Shown here piece by piece: positions 1 to 6,249 of a DNA stretch of 7,873 nucleotides. This DNA comes from Clostridiales bacterium (GTDB lineage Bacteria > Bacillota > Clostridia > Christensenellales > Aristaeellaceae), in the NCBI GenBank assembly GCA_019409045.1, contig DXVG01000074.1, positions 1 through 7,873 on the forward strand. The letters are read 5' to 3'. The notes beneath the pieces were generated by a model. That model was given only the letters and a program-made list of their open reading frames with translations. It did not search any database and had not been told where the DNA came from. Within the stretch, counting starts at the first letter, position 1. Each line of letters begins with the position of its first letter. The position numbers were made by a program, and so were the translations under genes.

Positions 1-10
1 GGCTTGCGGG

Positions 11-77
11 CTTTCTCAACGCTCTGGCAGTCTGTTGACTTTGTCAACATCCTGCCGTTGACTTTGTCAACATACTG
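11..77. repeat. Tandem palindromic repeats (two near-perfect copies plus one degenerate)
   Basis: The 17-mer GTTGACTTTGTCAACAT occurs exactly at 34-50 and 57-73, a 23-bp pitch or about two helical turns. Each copy holds a perfect 6-bp inverted repeat, GTTGAC-TTT-GTCAAC; in the first copy the arms extend to 7 bp. A longer unit, CTTTGTCAACATNCTG, appears at 39-54 and 62-77, and a degenerate version matching 12 of 16 bases lies at 11-26. The array sits 3' of the MFS gene, between it and whatever lies left of the window. If a leftward gene begins there, these would suit a dimeric repressor; otherwise they may be a dispersed palindromic repeat. No matching -10 box follows the TTGACA hexamers read on the minus strand, so I do not call them promoters. 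Confidence 0.75.
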
Positions 78-78
78 A

Positions 79-102
79 CCGCCCCGGCCTATGCCGGGGC
101 GG
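79..102 (-). terminator. GC-rich hairpin after the MFS gene, possible terminator
   Basis: A perfect 10-bp inverted repeat (CCGCCCCGGC at 79-88, GCCGGGGCGG at 93-102) encloses a 4-base loop. It begins 13 bases past the MFS stop codon, where a terminator is expected. Neither strand has a real T-run after the stem, so it may be a weak or factor-assisted terminator, or only an mRNA 3'-end stabilising hairpin. Confidence 0.45.
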
Positions 103-115
103 CGCTTTCGGGAAA

Positions 116-1276
116 CTACTTCCTCCGCGCGCTGGCAAGCGCCGAGAGGAGCATCAGCACGGGGAACGCGCAGGCCGTCATCAGCCCGGCGCTCAGCCCT
201 GCGCCCGCGGACACCCAGCCCACCACGCCCGGGCCCGCCGAGCAGCCCACGTCGCCCGCCAGCGCGAGCAGCGCGAACATCGCCGTGCCGCCCTGCGGAA
301 AGGCGCGCGCGGTCATCGAGAACGTGCCCGGCCACATCAGGCCCACCGAGAAGCCCGTCACCGCGCAGCCCAGAAGCCCCAGCAGGGGATGCGGCGCGTT
401 CGCCGCCAGTATGTAGCAGCTCACGCACAGCGCGGCGGACAGGCACATCGCCCGGCGCACGTTCAGCCGGTCGCCCACGAGGCCGTAGAGGAGCCGCGCC
501 GCGCCCATCAGCGCCGCGAACGCGCACGGCCCGAGGAGGTCGCCCAGCGTCTTGCTCACCGCGAGCCCGCGCTCGGCAAACAGGCTCGACCACTGGCTCA
601 TCGCCTGCTCGCTCGCGCCCGCGCACACCATCATCAGAAGAAACAGCCAGAATGCCCGGCGCGAGAACAGCGCGCGAAGCGGCGTGCGCTCGGCCTCGGC
701 CAGCGGCGGCGTCATGGGCACGCGCGCGTACAGAAATGCGTTCAGAAGCGGCAAGATCGCCCACAGCATCGGCAAATAGCGCCAGTTGTCCACGCCCGCC
801 AGCGCGAAAAACGCCGTGGAGGCGAGCACCACCGTCACATGGCCCCAGCAGTAGAACGAGTGCAGAAGGCTCATGGCCTTTTCCTTGTGCTCGCCCGGAA
901 GCGATTCTACGATCGGGCTGACCAGCACCTCCAGAAGCCCGCCGCCGACCGCGCACACCGCGATGGGGATGAGTATGGAGGCAAACGCGCTTTCCATCAC
1001 ATACGGCAAAATGCCCAGCAGCACCAGCCCCAGCGTGGACAGCGCCTGCGCCAGCACCACCGCCCGCCGGTGGCCGATGCGGTCCACATAGCGCGCGCAC
1101 AGCAGGTCCACGAGCATCTGTATGCCGAAGTTGATCGAAACAAGCAGCCCGAGCTGCGAAAGCGTCACGCCGAACCGCTCGTTGAATGTCACGAACAGAA
1201 GCGGCGGCAGGTTGTTGCAGATCGCCTGGGTCACATAGCCCAGATAGCTCGCGTAGAGCGTGTGCCGATAGGTCAT
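116..1276 (-). CDS. MFS transporter, substrate unknown
   Basis: Integral membrane permease of the major facilitator superfamily, 386 residues, a normal length for a 12-helix MFS protein. The sequence is a run of hydrophobic segments with short polar loops and a longer central loop near residues 190-205 (PMTPPLAEAERTPLR). The loop after helix 2 carries an MFS motif-A-like stretch (RYVDRIGHRR), echoed in the second half by GDRLNVRR, as expected for two duplicated six-helix halves. The segment LHSFYCWGH resembles clostridial sugar-type MFS permeases related to the FucP group, but I cannot name a substrate or the transport direction. The ATG start is supported by GGAGGAG (minus strand, 1289-1283) six bases upstream. 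It follows topB on the same strand after 82 bases but has its own promoter. Confidence 0.88.
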   Translation of the reverse strand: MTYRHTLYASYLGYVTQAICNNLPPLLFVTFNERFGVTLSQLGLLVSINFGIQMLVDLLCARYVDRIGHRRAVVLAQALSTLGLVLLGILPYVMESAFASILIPIAVCAVGGGLLEVLVSPIVESLPGEHKEKAMSLLHSFYCWGHVTVVLASTAFFALAGVDNWRYLPMLWAILPLLNAFLYARVPMTPPLAEAERTPLRALFSRRAFWLFLLMMVCAGASEQAMSQWSSLFAERGLAVSKTLGDLLGPCAFAALMGAARLLYGLVGDRLNVRRAMCLSAALCVSCYILAANAPHPLLGLLGCAVTGFSVGLMWPGTFSMTARAFPQGGTAMFALLALAGDVGCSAGPGVVGWVSAGAGLSAGLMTACAFPVLMLLSALASARRK

Positions 1277-1309
1277 CTCGTTCTCCTCCGTTTGCGCGCG
1301 TCGGTTATG

Positions 1310-1339
1310 ATTATATCACCTTCGCCGAACGCGCGGCAA
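1310..1339 (-). promoter_or_regulatory. Sigma-A-type promoter of the MFS gene
   Basis: Read on the minus strand there is a consensus -10 TATAAT (1315-1310) preceded by TGA, giving an extended TGn -10. An imperfect -35 TTGCCG (1339-1334) lies 18 bases upstream. The predicted start near 1303 leaves a leader of about 27 bases that carries the GGAGG ribosome binding site. A 6-bp-arm inverted repeat (AACGCA-GGA-TGCGTT, 1338-1352) overlaps the upstream edge of the -35 box. It could be a small operator or the 3' hairpin of topB; it has no T-run. Confidence 0.7.
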
Positions 1340-1359
1340 CGCAGGATGCGTTAAATCGC

Positions 1360-3267
1360 TCAGCGCGGCTTCTTCCCCGCGGGCGGGGCTTTCGCGGCGG
1401 AGGCGGCCCCTTTGGCTTTCGCGGCCCTTCCGGCGGGGCGGCGCGCAGCCTTTGCGGGCTCGCGCTCGAACTGCACGTCGGCGGGCGCGCGCTTTGCCGC
1501 CTCCACCAGAAACGCGCTGAAGCGGCGGATGCCCTCCAGAAACCGCGCCTCGCGCTGCGCGCGGCGCGCCGCGTCGCGGTCCACGGCCATGGCGTTGAGC
1601 GCCTTTTCCCACTTGCCGGTGGTGGCGGCGGAGGCGATCTGCTCGGGCGCGACGCGGATCAGCTTCTGCCCCTTCTCGGTGGAGACGATGCTCTTCCCGC
1701 TGCGCCGCGCCAGCCCCACCTCGATCAGCCGCTCGATGGTGGCCGCGCGCGTGGCGGGCGTGCCCAGCCCGGAGTCCTTCATGCGCTCGCGCAGCTCCTC
1801 GTCCTCCAGCTCCTGCCCCGCGTGCTCCATCAGCGACAGGAGCGAGGCGTCGGTGAGCTTTTCCGGCGGTTTGGTCTGCTTTTTGCGGATGGAGACCTTG
1901 CCTACGGCGCGCACATCGCCCTCGCGCACATCGGGAAGCGGCGGCTCCAGGGGCTTTTCCCCGGCCTGGGGCGCGAGGACCGCGCGCCAGCCCGCGTCCC
2001 GGGGCACCGAGCCGGAGGCGCGGAATTCGTGAACCCCGGCCAGCACGCGCAGGCGCGTGGACTCATAGACATAGTCCGGGTAGTGCGCCGCGATGAGGCT
2101 GCGGGCCACAAGGTCGTATACCTTTTTTTCGTCCTCGGTCAGCGCGCCGGGGCGGCGCTCGGTGGGGATGATGGCGTGATGGTCGGAGACCTTCGAGGCG
2201 TCGTAGAAGCGGCGCTTGTCCATCTGCCGGTTGAACGCGGCCGCGCGCGTGAGCGGGCGGTACTCCGGCGGCAGGTTGTCGATCGCCTGCAGCGCCTTTG
2301 GCCGCATGTCCGGCGGAAGGCAGCGGCTGTCGGTGCGCGGATAGGTGATGGCCTTGTGCCGCTCGTAGAGCGCCTGCGCGATCTTGAGCGTCCTGTCCGC
2401 GGAGAAGCCGTAGCGGCGGTTGGCGTCGCGCTGCAGGCTGGTCAGGTCGTACAGCCGCGGCGGGGGCACGCGCTTTGTCTCCTGACGGCGCTGCGCAACC
2501 TCCGCGTCCCGGCCCTGCGCCTCGCGCTTTACGCGGTCGGCCTGCTCGCGCGTGGCGGCGCGGCTCTGGCCGGTCTCGGGGTCGAAGTACAGCCCCTCGA
2601 AGTCGCCGAAGTCGGCGCGCACCTCCCAGTAGTCGCTGGGCACGAAATCGGCGATCTCGCGGTCGCGCCGCACCAGGAGCGCCAGCGTGGGCGTCTGCAC
2701 GCGGCCCATGGGCAAAAGCGCGCCGTAGCGCAGCGTGAACGCGCGCGAGGCGTTCATGCCCACCATCCAGTCCGCCAGCGAGCGGCAGCGCGCGCTCTCG
2801 TAGAGCGCGTCGTACTCCGCGGCGGGGCGCAGGTCCTCGAACCCCTTGCGGATGGCCGCGTCGGTCATGGAGGAGATCCACAGCCGCCATACGGGCTTTT
2901 GGCAGCCCGCCATGCGGTATATGTAGCGGAAGATGAGCTCGCCCTCGCGCGCCGCGTCGGTGGCGCAGACGATGCGCCCGGTGTCCGGCGCGTTCATCAG
3001 CGCCCGGACCACCTTGAACTGCGCCTGCGTGCGCGGCAGCACCTTGAGCGGTATCTCCTCCGGAAGGATGGGGAGGTCCGCCATGCGCCAGCGGCGATAG
3101 CGCTCGTCCAGCTCGTCCGGCTCCTGGAGCGAAACCAGGTGCCCCAGCGCCCAGGTGACGATGTAATTGTTTCCCATCAGGCAGCCGTCGCCGGCGCGCG
3201 TGGCGCCCAGCACGCGGGCGATGTCGCGCCCGACGGACGGCTTTTCAGCGACAACAACGGTATTCAT
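1360..3267 (-). CDS. topB: DNA topoisomerase III (type IA)
   Basis: Type IA topoisomerase that passes single strands through a transient 5'-phosphotyrosine nick, used to decatenate and resolve replication or recombination intermediates. The 635-residue protein opens with the Toprim domain (VVVAEKPSVGRDIA, Glu8). TDAAREGE at 103-110 is the acidic metal site; the second Asp of the usual DxD is Ala. The active-site segment AITYPRTDSR places the catalytic tyrosine at 309. SGLGTPATRAATIERLI is the conserved C-terminal core motif. There are no CxxC zinc fingers; the protein ends in a roughly 30-residue Lys/Ala/Pro-rich basic tail. The start is the ATG at 3267, where the family normally begins; an in-frame TTG at 3285 adds six residues but would lie inside the promoter. 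No good Shine-Dalgarno precedes the ATG, and the promoter predicts a leaderless transcript. Confidence 0.95.
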   Translation of the reverse strand: MNTVVVAEKPSVGRDIARVLGATRAGDGCLMGNNYIVTWALGHLVSLQEPDELDERYRRWRMADLPILPEEIPLKVLPRTQAQFKVVRALMNAPDTGRIVCATDAAREGELIFRYIYRMAGCQKPVWRLWISSMTDAAIRKGFEDLRPAAEYDALYESARCRSLADWMVGMNASRAFTLRYGALLPMGRVQTPTLALLVRRDREIADFVPSDYWEVRADFGDFEGLYFDPETGQSRAATREQADRVKREAQGRDAEVAQRRQETKRVPPPRLYDLTSLQRDANRRYGFSADRTLKIAQALYERHKAITYPRTDSRCLPPDMRPKALQAIDNLPPEYRPLTRAAAFNRQMDKRRFYDASKVSDHHAIIPTERRPGALTEDEKKVYDLVARSLIAAHYPDYVYESTRLRVLAGVHEFRASGSVPRDAGWRAVLAPQAGEKPLEPPLPDVREGDVRAVGKVSIRKKQTKPPEKLTDASLLSLMEHAGQELEDEELRERMKDSGLGTPATRAATIERLIEVGLARRSGKSIVSTEKGQKLIRVAPEQIASAATTGKWEKALNAMAVDRDAARRAQREARFLEGIRRFSAFLVEAAKRAPADVQFEREPAKAARRPAGRAAKAKGAASAAKAPPAGKKPR

Positions 3268-3273
3268 ACGCCC

Positions 3274-3302
3274 AGCATAGCACAAAACCGGGCGTTGCGC
3301 AA
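3274..3302 (-). promoter_or_regulatory. topB promoter, -35 shared with the cysK promoter
   Basis: On the minus strand, TTGCGC (3302-3297), a 17-base spacer ending in TGC, and TATGCT (3279-3274) form an extended -10 promoter. Only six bases separate the -10 from the topB ATG, so transcription should start at or next to the A of the start codon. The -35 hexamer lies within the palindrome TTGCGCAA (3295-3302), whose other strand supplies the -35 of the divergent cysK promoter. Confidence 0.6.
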
Positions 3303-3323
3303 GTTGCGCGGTTCTGCTATAAT
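3295..3323 (+). promoter_or_regulatory. cysK-cysE-dus operon promoter
   Basis: TTGCGC (3295-3300), a 17-base spacer ending in TGC, and a consensus TATAAT (3318-3323) form a TGn-extended sigma-A-type promoter. Transcription should begin near 3330, leaving a leader of only about 18 bases, too short for a T-box or riboswitch, so control must act at initiation or later. A second TTGCGC at 3304-3309 repeats the -35 hexamer nine bases downstream, within the spacer. Confidence 0.75.
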
Positions 3324-3347
3324 GATTGCCTGAAAGGGGGCGCGCCC

Positions 3348-4280
3348 ATGAGGATTGCGCGACGCATGGAGGAGCTGATCGGCGATACGCCGCTTTTGCG
3401 GCTGGAGCGCCTGTTTCCGGACGCGGAGGTCTACGCCAAGCTCGAATACCTCAACCCCGCGGGCAGCGCGAAGGACCGCGCGGCGCTCGCCATGCTGGAG
3501 GACTGCGTTTTGCGCGGCGCGCTCGGGCCGGGCGGCACGGTGGTGGAGCCCACATCGGGCAACACGGGCGTGGCGCTGGCGGCGCTGTGCGCCTCGCGCG
3601 GCTACCGGCTGGTGCTGACCATGCCGGAAAGCATGAGCGTGGAGCGGCGCATGCTGCTTGCCGCCTACGGCGCGCGCGTGGAGCTGACGCCGGGCGAGGA
3701 GGGCATGGCCGGTGCCGTGCGCCGCGCGGAGGAGATCGCGCGCGAGACGCCGGGCGCGGTGCTGATCGGGCAGTTCGACAACCCGGCCAACCCCGCCGCG
3801 CACGAGGCGACCACCGGCCCCGAGATCTGGCGGGCGCTGGGCGGGCGGCTGAGCGCGGTGGTGGCGGGCGTGGGCACCGGCGGCACCATCACCGGCACGG
3901 CGCGGTTTTTGCGCGCGAAGCTGCCGGGCGTGCGCGTGGTGGGCGTGGAGCCCGCCGCCTCGCCGCTGCTTACGCAGGGCCGCGCGGGCGCGCACGGCAT
4001 CATGGGCATCGGCGCGAACTTCGTGCCCGGGGCGCTGGAGAGCGCGCTGCTTACGCAGATCGTGACCGTGACGGACGGCGAGGCGCGCGCCATGGCGCGG
4101 CGCATGGCCCGCAGGGAGGGCGTGCTGGTGGGCGTGTCCTCGGGCGCGGCGCTGGCGGCGGCAGGGCGCGCGGCGCAGGAGGCGCCGGGCGCGGTCGTGG
4201 CCATACTGCCCGACGGTGGGGAGCGGTATCTTTCCACGGGGCTGTTTGACCCGCAGGAGGACGAGGGGGAGCGCGCATGA
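3348..4280 (+). CDS. cysK: Cysteine synthase (O-acetylserine sulfhydrylase)
   Basis: PLP enzyme that replaces the acetyl group of O-acetylserine with sulfide to give cysteine, the last step of cysteine synthesis in the cytoplasm. The 310-residue length is typical. IGDTPLLRL lies near the N-terminus; NPAGSAKDR carries the PLP-binding Lys42; PTSGNTG (68-74) is the substrate-binding loop; MPESMSVERR follows; GTGGTITG (176-183) binds the PLP phosphate; VGVSSGAA (Ser264/Ser265) contacts the pyridine nitrogen; and PDGGERYLST is near the C-terminus. The loop usually written GIGAGFVP reads GIGANFVP (Asn224). I chose the ATG at 3348 because AAAGGGGG (3333-3340) lies seven bases upstream; the ATG at 3366 (MEELIGDTP) has no comparably placed site. 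It is the first gene of an operon and overlaps cysE by four bases (ATGA). The alternative, cystathionine beta-synthase-like, is unlikely at this length. Confidence 0.95.
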   Translation: MRIARRMEELIGDTPLLRLERLFPDAEVYAKLEYLNPAGSAKDRAALAMLEDCVLRGALGPGGTVVEPTSGNTGVALAALCASRGYRLVLTMPESMSVERRMLLAAYGARVELTPGEEGMAGAVRRAEEIARETPGAVLIGQFDNPANPAAHEATTGPEIWRALGGRLSAVVAGVGTGGTITGTARFLRAKLPGVRVVGVEPAASPLLTQGRAGAHGIMGIGANFVPGALESALLTQIVTVTDGEARAMARRMARREGVLVGVSSGAALAAAGRAAQEAPGAVVAILPDGGERYLSTGLFDPQEDEGERA

Positions 4281-5176
4281 GCGAATTGAAGCAATGGATG
4301 GACGCGCAGGCGCGGGAGCTCGCGCAGTCGCTTGCGCAGATCAACCTGCGCGAGATGGACGCGCGCACCGTGGGCGGCTACGGGCTGCGCACGCGCGCGA
4401 TCGCGTTTCTGGAGACGGTCAAGTCCGCGCTGTTCCCCGCGCTCTACGAGGTGGACGCGGCCACGCCCGGGCACCTTGTGACGCTCTCGGAGGAGCGGCT
4501 CTACGCCACCGCCGAGCAGCTCAAGGGCATCGCGCGCGACGTGTTCCTCGGCCAGTGCGAGCGCGAAAGGCGCGAGGAATGCTCGCGGCAGGGCTGCAAG
4601 GAGCGCGCCGACGCGCTGGTGCTGGCGTTTCTCAAGACGCTGTTGCCGATGCGCGAGCTTCTGACGGAGGACCTGAACGCCGCCTACGAGGGCGATCCCG
4701 CGGCGCGCTACATTGAGGAAATACTGCTCAGCTATCCCTCCATCGAGGCGGTGAGCACCTATCGCATCGCGCACGAGCTGTTCACGCTGGGGCTTCCGAT
4801 GGTGCCGCGCATACTCACCGAGCACGCGCACGCGAACACAGGCATCGACATACACCCCGGCGCGACCATCGGCCGGCACTTCTTCATCGACCACGGGACA
4901 GGCGTGGTCATCGGCGAGACGTGCGTCATCGGCGACAATGTAAAGCTGTACCAGGGCGTCACGCTGGGCGCGAAGAGCTTCCCCAGGGACGAGAACGGCA
5001 ACCTCGTCAAGGGCATCAAGCGGCACCCCAACATCGAGGACGACGTGATCATCTACGCGGGCGCGACCATACTCGGCGGGGACGTGACCGTGGGGCGCGG
5101 GAGCGTCATCGGCGGCAACACATGGCTCACGCGCTCGGTGCCGCCCGGGTCGTTCATCACCAACCGCGATGGATAG
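4277..5176 (+). CDS. cysE: Serine O-acetyltransferase, EpsC-type
   Basis: Transfers an acetyl group from acetyl-CoA to L-serine, giving the O-acetylserine that CysK uses. The 299-residue protein has a long N-terminal helical region (about 1-165), then YPSIEAVSTYRIAHEL, then a left-handed beta-helix of hexapeptide repeats. Asp191 in DIHPGA and His206 in FFIDHGTG match the catalytic Asp/His pair (spacing 15) of E. coli CysE (Asp143/His158). A 17-residue insertion (233-249, KSFPRDENGNLVKGIKR) before HPNIEDD marks the long EpsC-like form. The protein ends ...TNRDG, without the terminal isoleucine used by many CysE enzymes to dock into CysK. Its ATG overlaps the cysK stop (ATGA), and GAGGGGGA inside the cysK end serves as ribosome binding site, so translation is probably coupled. 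Its last eight bases overlap dus. Confidence 0.95.
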   Translation: MSELKQWMDAQARELAQSLAQINLREMDARTVGGYGLRTRAIAFLETVKSALFPALYEVDAATPGHLVTLSEERLYATAEQLKGIARDVFLGQCERERREECSRQGCKERADALVLAFLKTLLPMRELLTEDLNAAYEGDPAARYIEEILLSYPSIEAVSTYRIAHELFTLGLPMVPRILTEHAHANTGIDIHPGATIGRHFFIDHGTGVVIGETCVIGDNVKLYQGVTLGAKSFPRDENGNLVKGIKRHPNIEDDVIIYAGATILGGDVTVGRGSVIGGNTWLTRSVPPGSFITNRDG

Positions 5177-6176
5177 TCCGCGCGCGCAGGCCGCGCCCCT
5201 TCCGTGGGAGGCGGGCGCGACGCCCGGGGCCGGGCTGGCGCCGATGGCGGGCGTGACCGACGCGGCCACGCGGCTTCTGTGCTTTGAGCAGGGCGCGGCG
5301 TGGGCCGTGAGCGAGATGCTCTCGGCAAAGGGCTGGATGTTCTCCGGCCGCAGAAACCGCGCCGCCGCGGAGCTGCTCGCGCGCTTCCCCGGCGAGGGCG
5401 CGGTGGGATTGCAGCTCTTCGGCCGCGAGAGCGAGTATATCGCCGCCGCCGCGCGCGAGCTGGAGGGCGAGGGCTTTGCCTTCATCGACCTGAACTTCGG
5501 CTGCCCCGCGCCGAAGATCGTCTCCAACGGCGAGGGCAGCGCGCTGATGCGCGAGCCGAAGCTGCTGGCAGAGATCGTGCGCGCGGCGGTCAGGGCCACG
5601 CGCCTGCCGGTGACGGCCAAGATACGCGCGGGCTGGGACGCGCAGAGCGTCAACGCCGCGGAGATCGCGCGCATCTGCGAGGGCGAGGGCGCGCGCGCCA
5701 TTGCCGTGCACGCGCGCACGCGCGACCAGTTTTACGCCGGGAGCGCGGACTGGCGCGTGATCGGCGAGGTGGTCCGCGCGGTGCGCATCCCCGTGCTGGG
5801 CAACGGCGACGTGCGCACCGGCGAGGACGCGCTGCGCATGCTCGAAACCACCGGCTGCGCGCGCGTGATGGTCGGCCGCGCCGCGCAGGGCAACCCCTGG
5901 GTGTTTTCGCAGATACGCGCGGCACTGCTCGGCCAGGCGTGGGAGCCGCCGACGCCCGGCGAGCGCATGCGCACGGCGATGCGGCATCTGGAGATGGCGC
6001 TGGCGCTCTACGGCGAGAAGAAGGGCGTTCTGGAGATGCGCAAGCATGTGGCCTGGTACATCACGGGCATCCCCGGCGCGGCGCGGCTGCGCGAGCAGGT
6101 GAACGCACTGAGCGACCCCGAGGCCGTCCGCGCGCTGCTGCGGCGCTACGCCGAGGCGCAAAGTCCCCGACCGTGA
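5169..6176 (+). CDS. dusB: tRNA-dihydrouridine synthase (DusB-like)
   Basis: FMN/NADPH enzyme that reduces specific uridines in tRNA to dihydrouridine. The 335-residue protein is a normal length. An N-terminal TIM barrel carries LAPMAGVTD (FMN site), VSEM, QLFGRES, DLNFGCPAPK with the catalytic Cys112, TAKIRAGW (Lys151), HARTRDQFYAGSADW (His181), GNGDV and VGRAAQGNPWVF. The C-terminal helical tRNA-binding domain has KHVAWYITGIPGAARLREQVN, the DusB/NifR3-type ending. The start at 5169 overlaps the cysE stop by eight bases and has no clear Shine-Dalgarno, so it probably relies on ribosomes terminating on cysE. The next in-frame ATG lies inside the APMAG motif, which rules out a shorter start. 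The bacterial subgroup (DusA/B/C) is inferred from motif wording alone. Confidence 0.93.
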   Translation: MDSPRAQAAPLPWEAGATPGAGLAPMAGVTDAATRLLCFEQGAAWAVSEMLSAKGWMFSGRRNRAAAELLARFPGEGAVGLQLFGRESEYIAAAARELEGEGFAFIDLNFGCPAPKIVSNGEGSALMREPKLLAEIVRAAVRATRLPVTAKIRAGWDAQSVNAAEIARICEGEGARAIAVHARTRDQFYAGSADWRVIGEVVRAVRIPVLGNGDVRTGEDALRMLETTGCARVMVGRAAQGNPWVFSQIRAALLGQAWEPPTPGERMRTAMRHLEMALALYGEKKGVLEMRKHVAWYITGIPGAARLREQVNALSDPEAVRALLRRYAEAQSPRP

Positions 6177-6204
6177 CGCGGAAATGTCGCGGCCGGGGCT
6201 TTTT
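6165..6204 (+). terminator. Intrinsic terminator of the cysK-cysE-dus operon
   Basis: CCCCGACCGTGAC (6165-6177) pairs with GTCGCGGCCGGGG (6186-6198), broken by one A-C mismatch and one G-T wobble, around an 8-base loop. A C and five T residues follow (6200-6204). The dus stop codon TGA (6174-6176) lies inside the left arm, so a ribosome finishing dus covers part of the stem. Confidence 0.8.
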
Positions 6205-6249
6205 CATGGCGCGCGGAACCCATCCCGCCCCGCGCGCGTCTAACCGGGG

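Noticed and set aside
33..73. TTGACA hexamers on the minus strand as -35 boxes of a leftward promoter
   Set aside because: No acceptable -10 hexamer lies 16-18 bases downstream of either copy.
1..78. Open frame entering from the left edge (ending TGA at 76-78)
   Set aside because: The frame 1 peptide (GLRAFSTLWQSVDFVN...) is encoded by the tandem palindromes and has no recognisable C-terminus. A second frame ends at 36-38 (LAGFLNALAVC). Neither can be judged without upstream sequence.
1338..1352. Inverted repeat AACGCA-GGA-TGCGTT as topB terminator
   Set aside because: Only 6-bp arms and no T-run on the minus strand; noted under the MFS promoter instead.
1186..3333. A 715-codon open frame on the plus strand antisense to topB
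   Set aside because: It overlays topB, whose type IA topoisomerase motifs are unambiguous. Its translation is Arg/Ala/Gly/Leu-rich with no domain, as expected for the shadow of a GC-rich gene.
3665..5719. A 684-codon open frame on the minus strand across cysK, cysE and dus
   Set aside because: It crosses three genes with intact active sites, has biased composition and no recognisable motif, and has no ribosome binding site or promoter.
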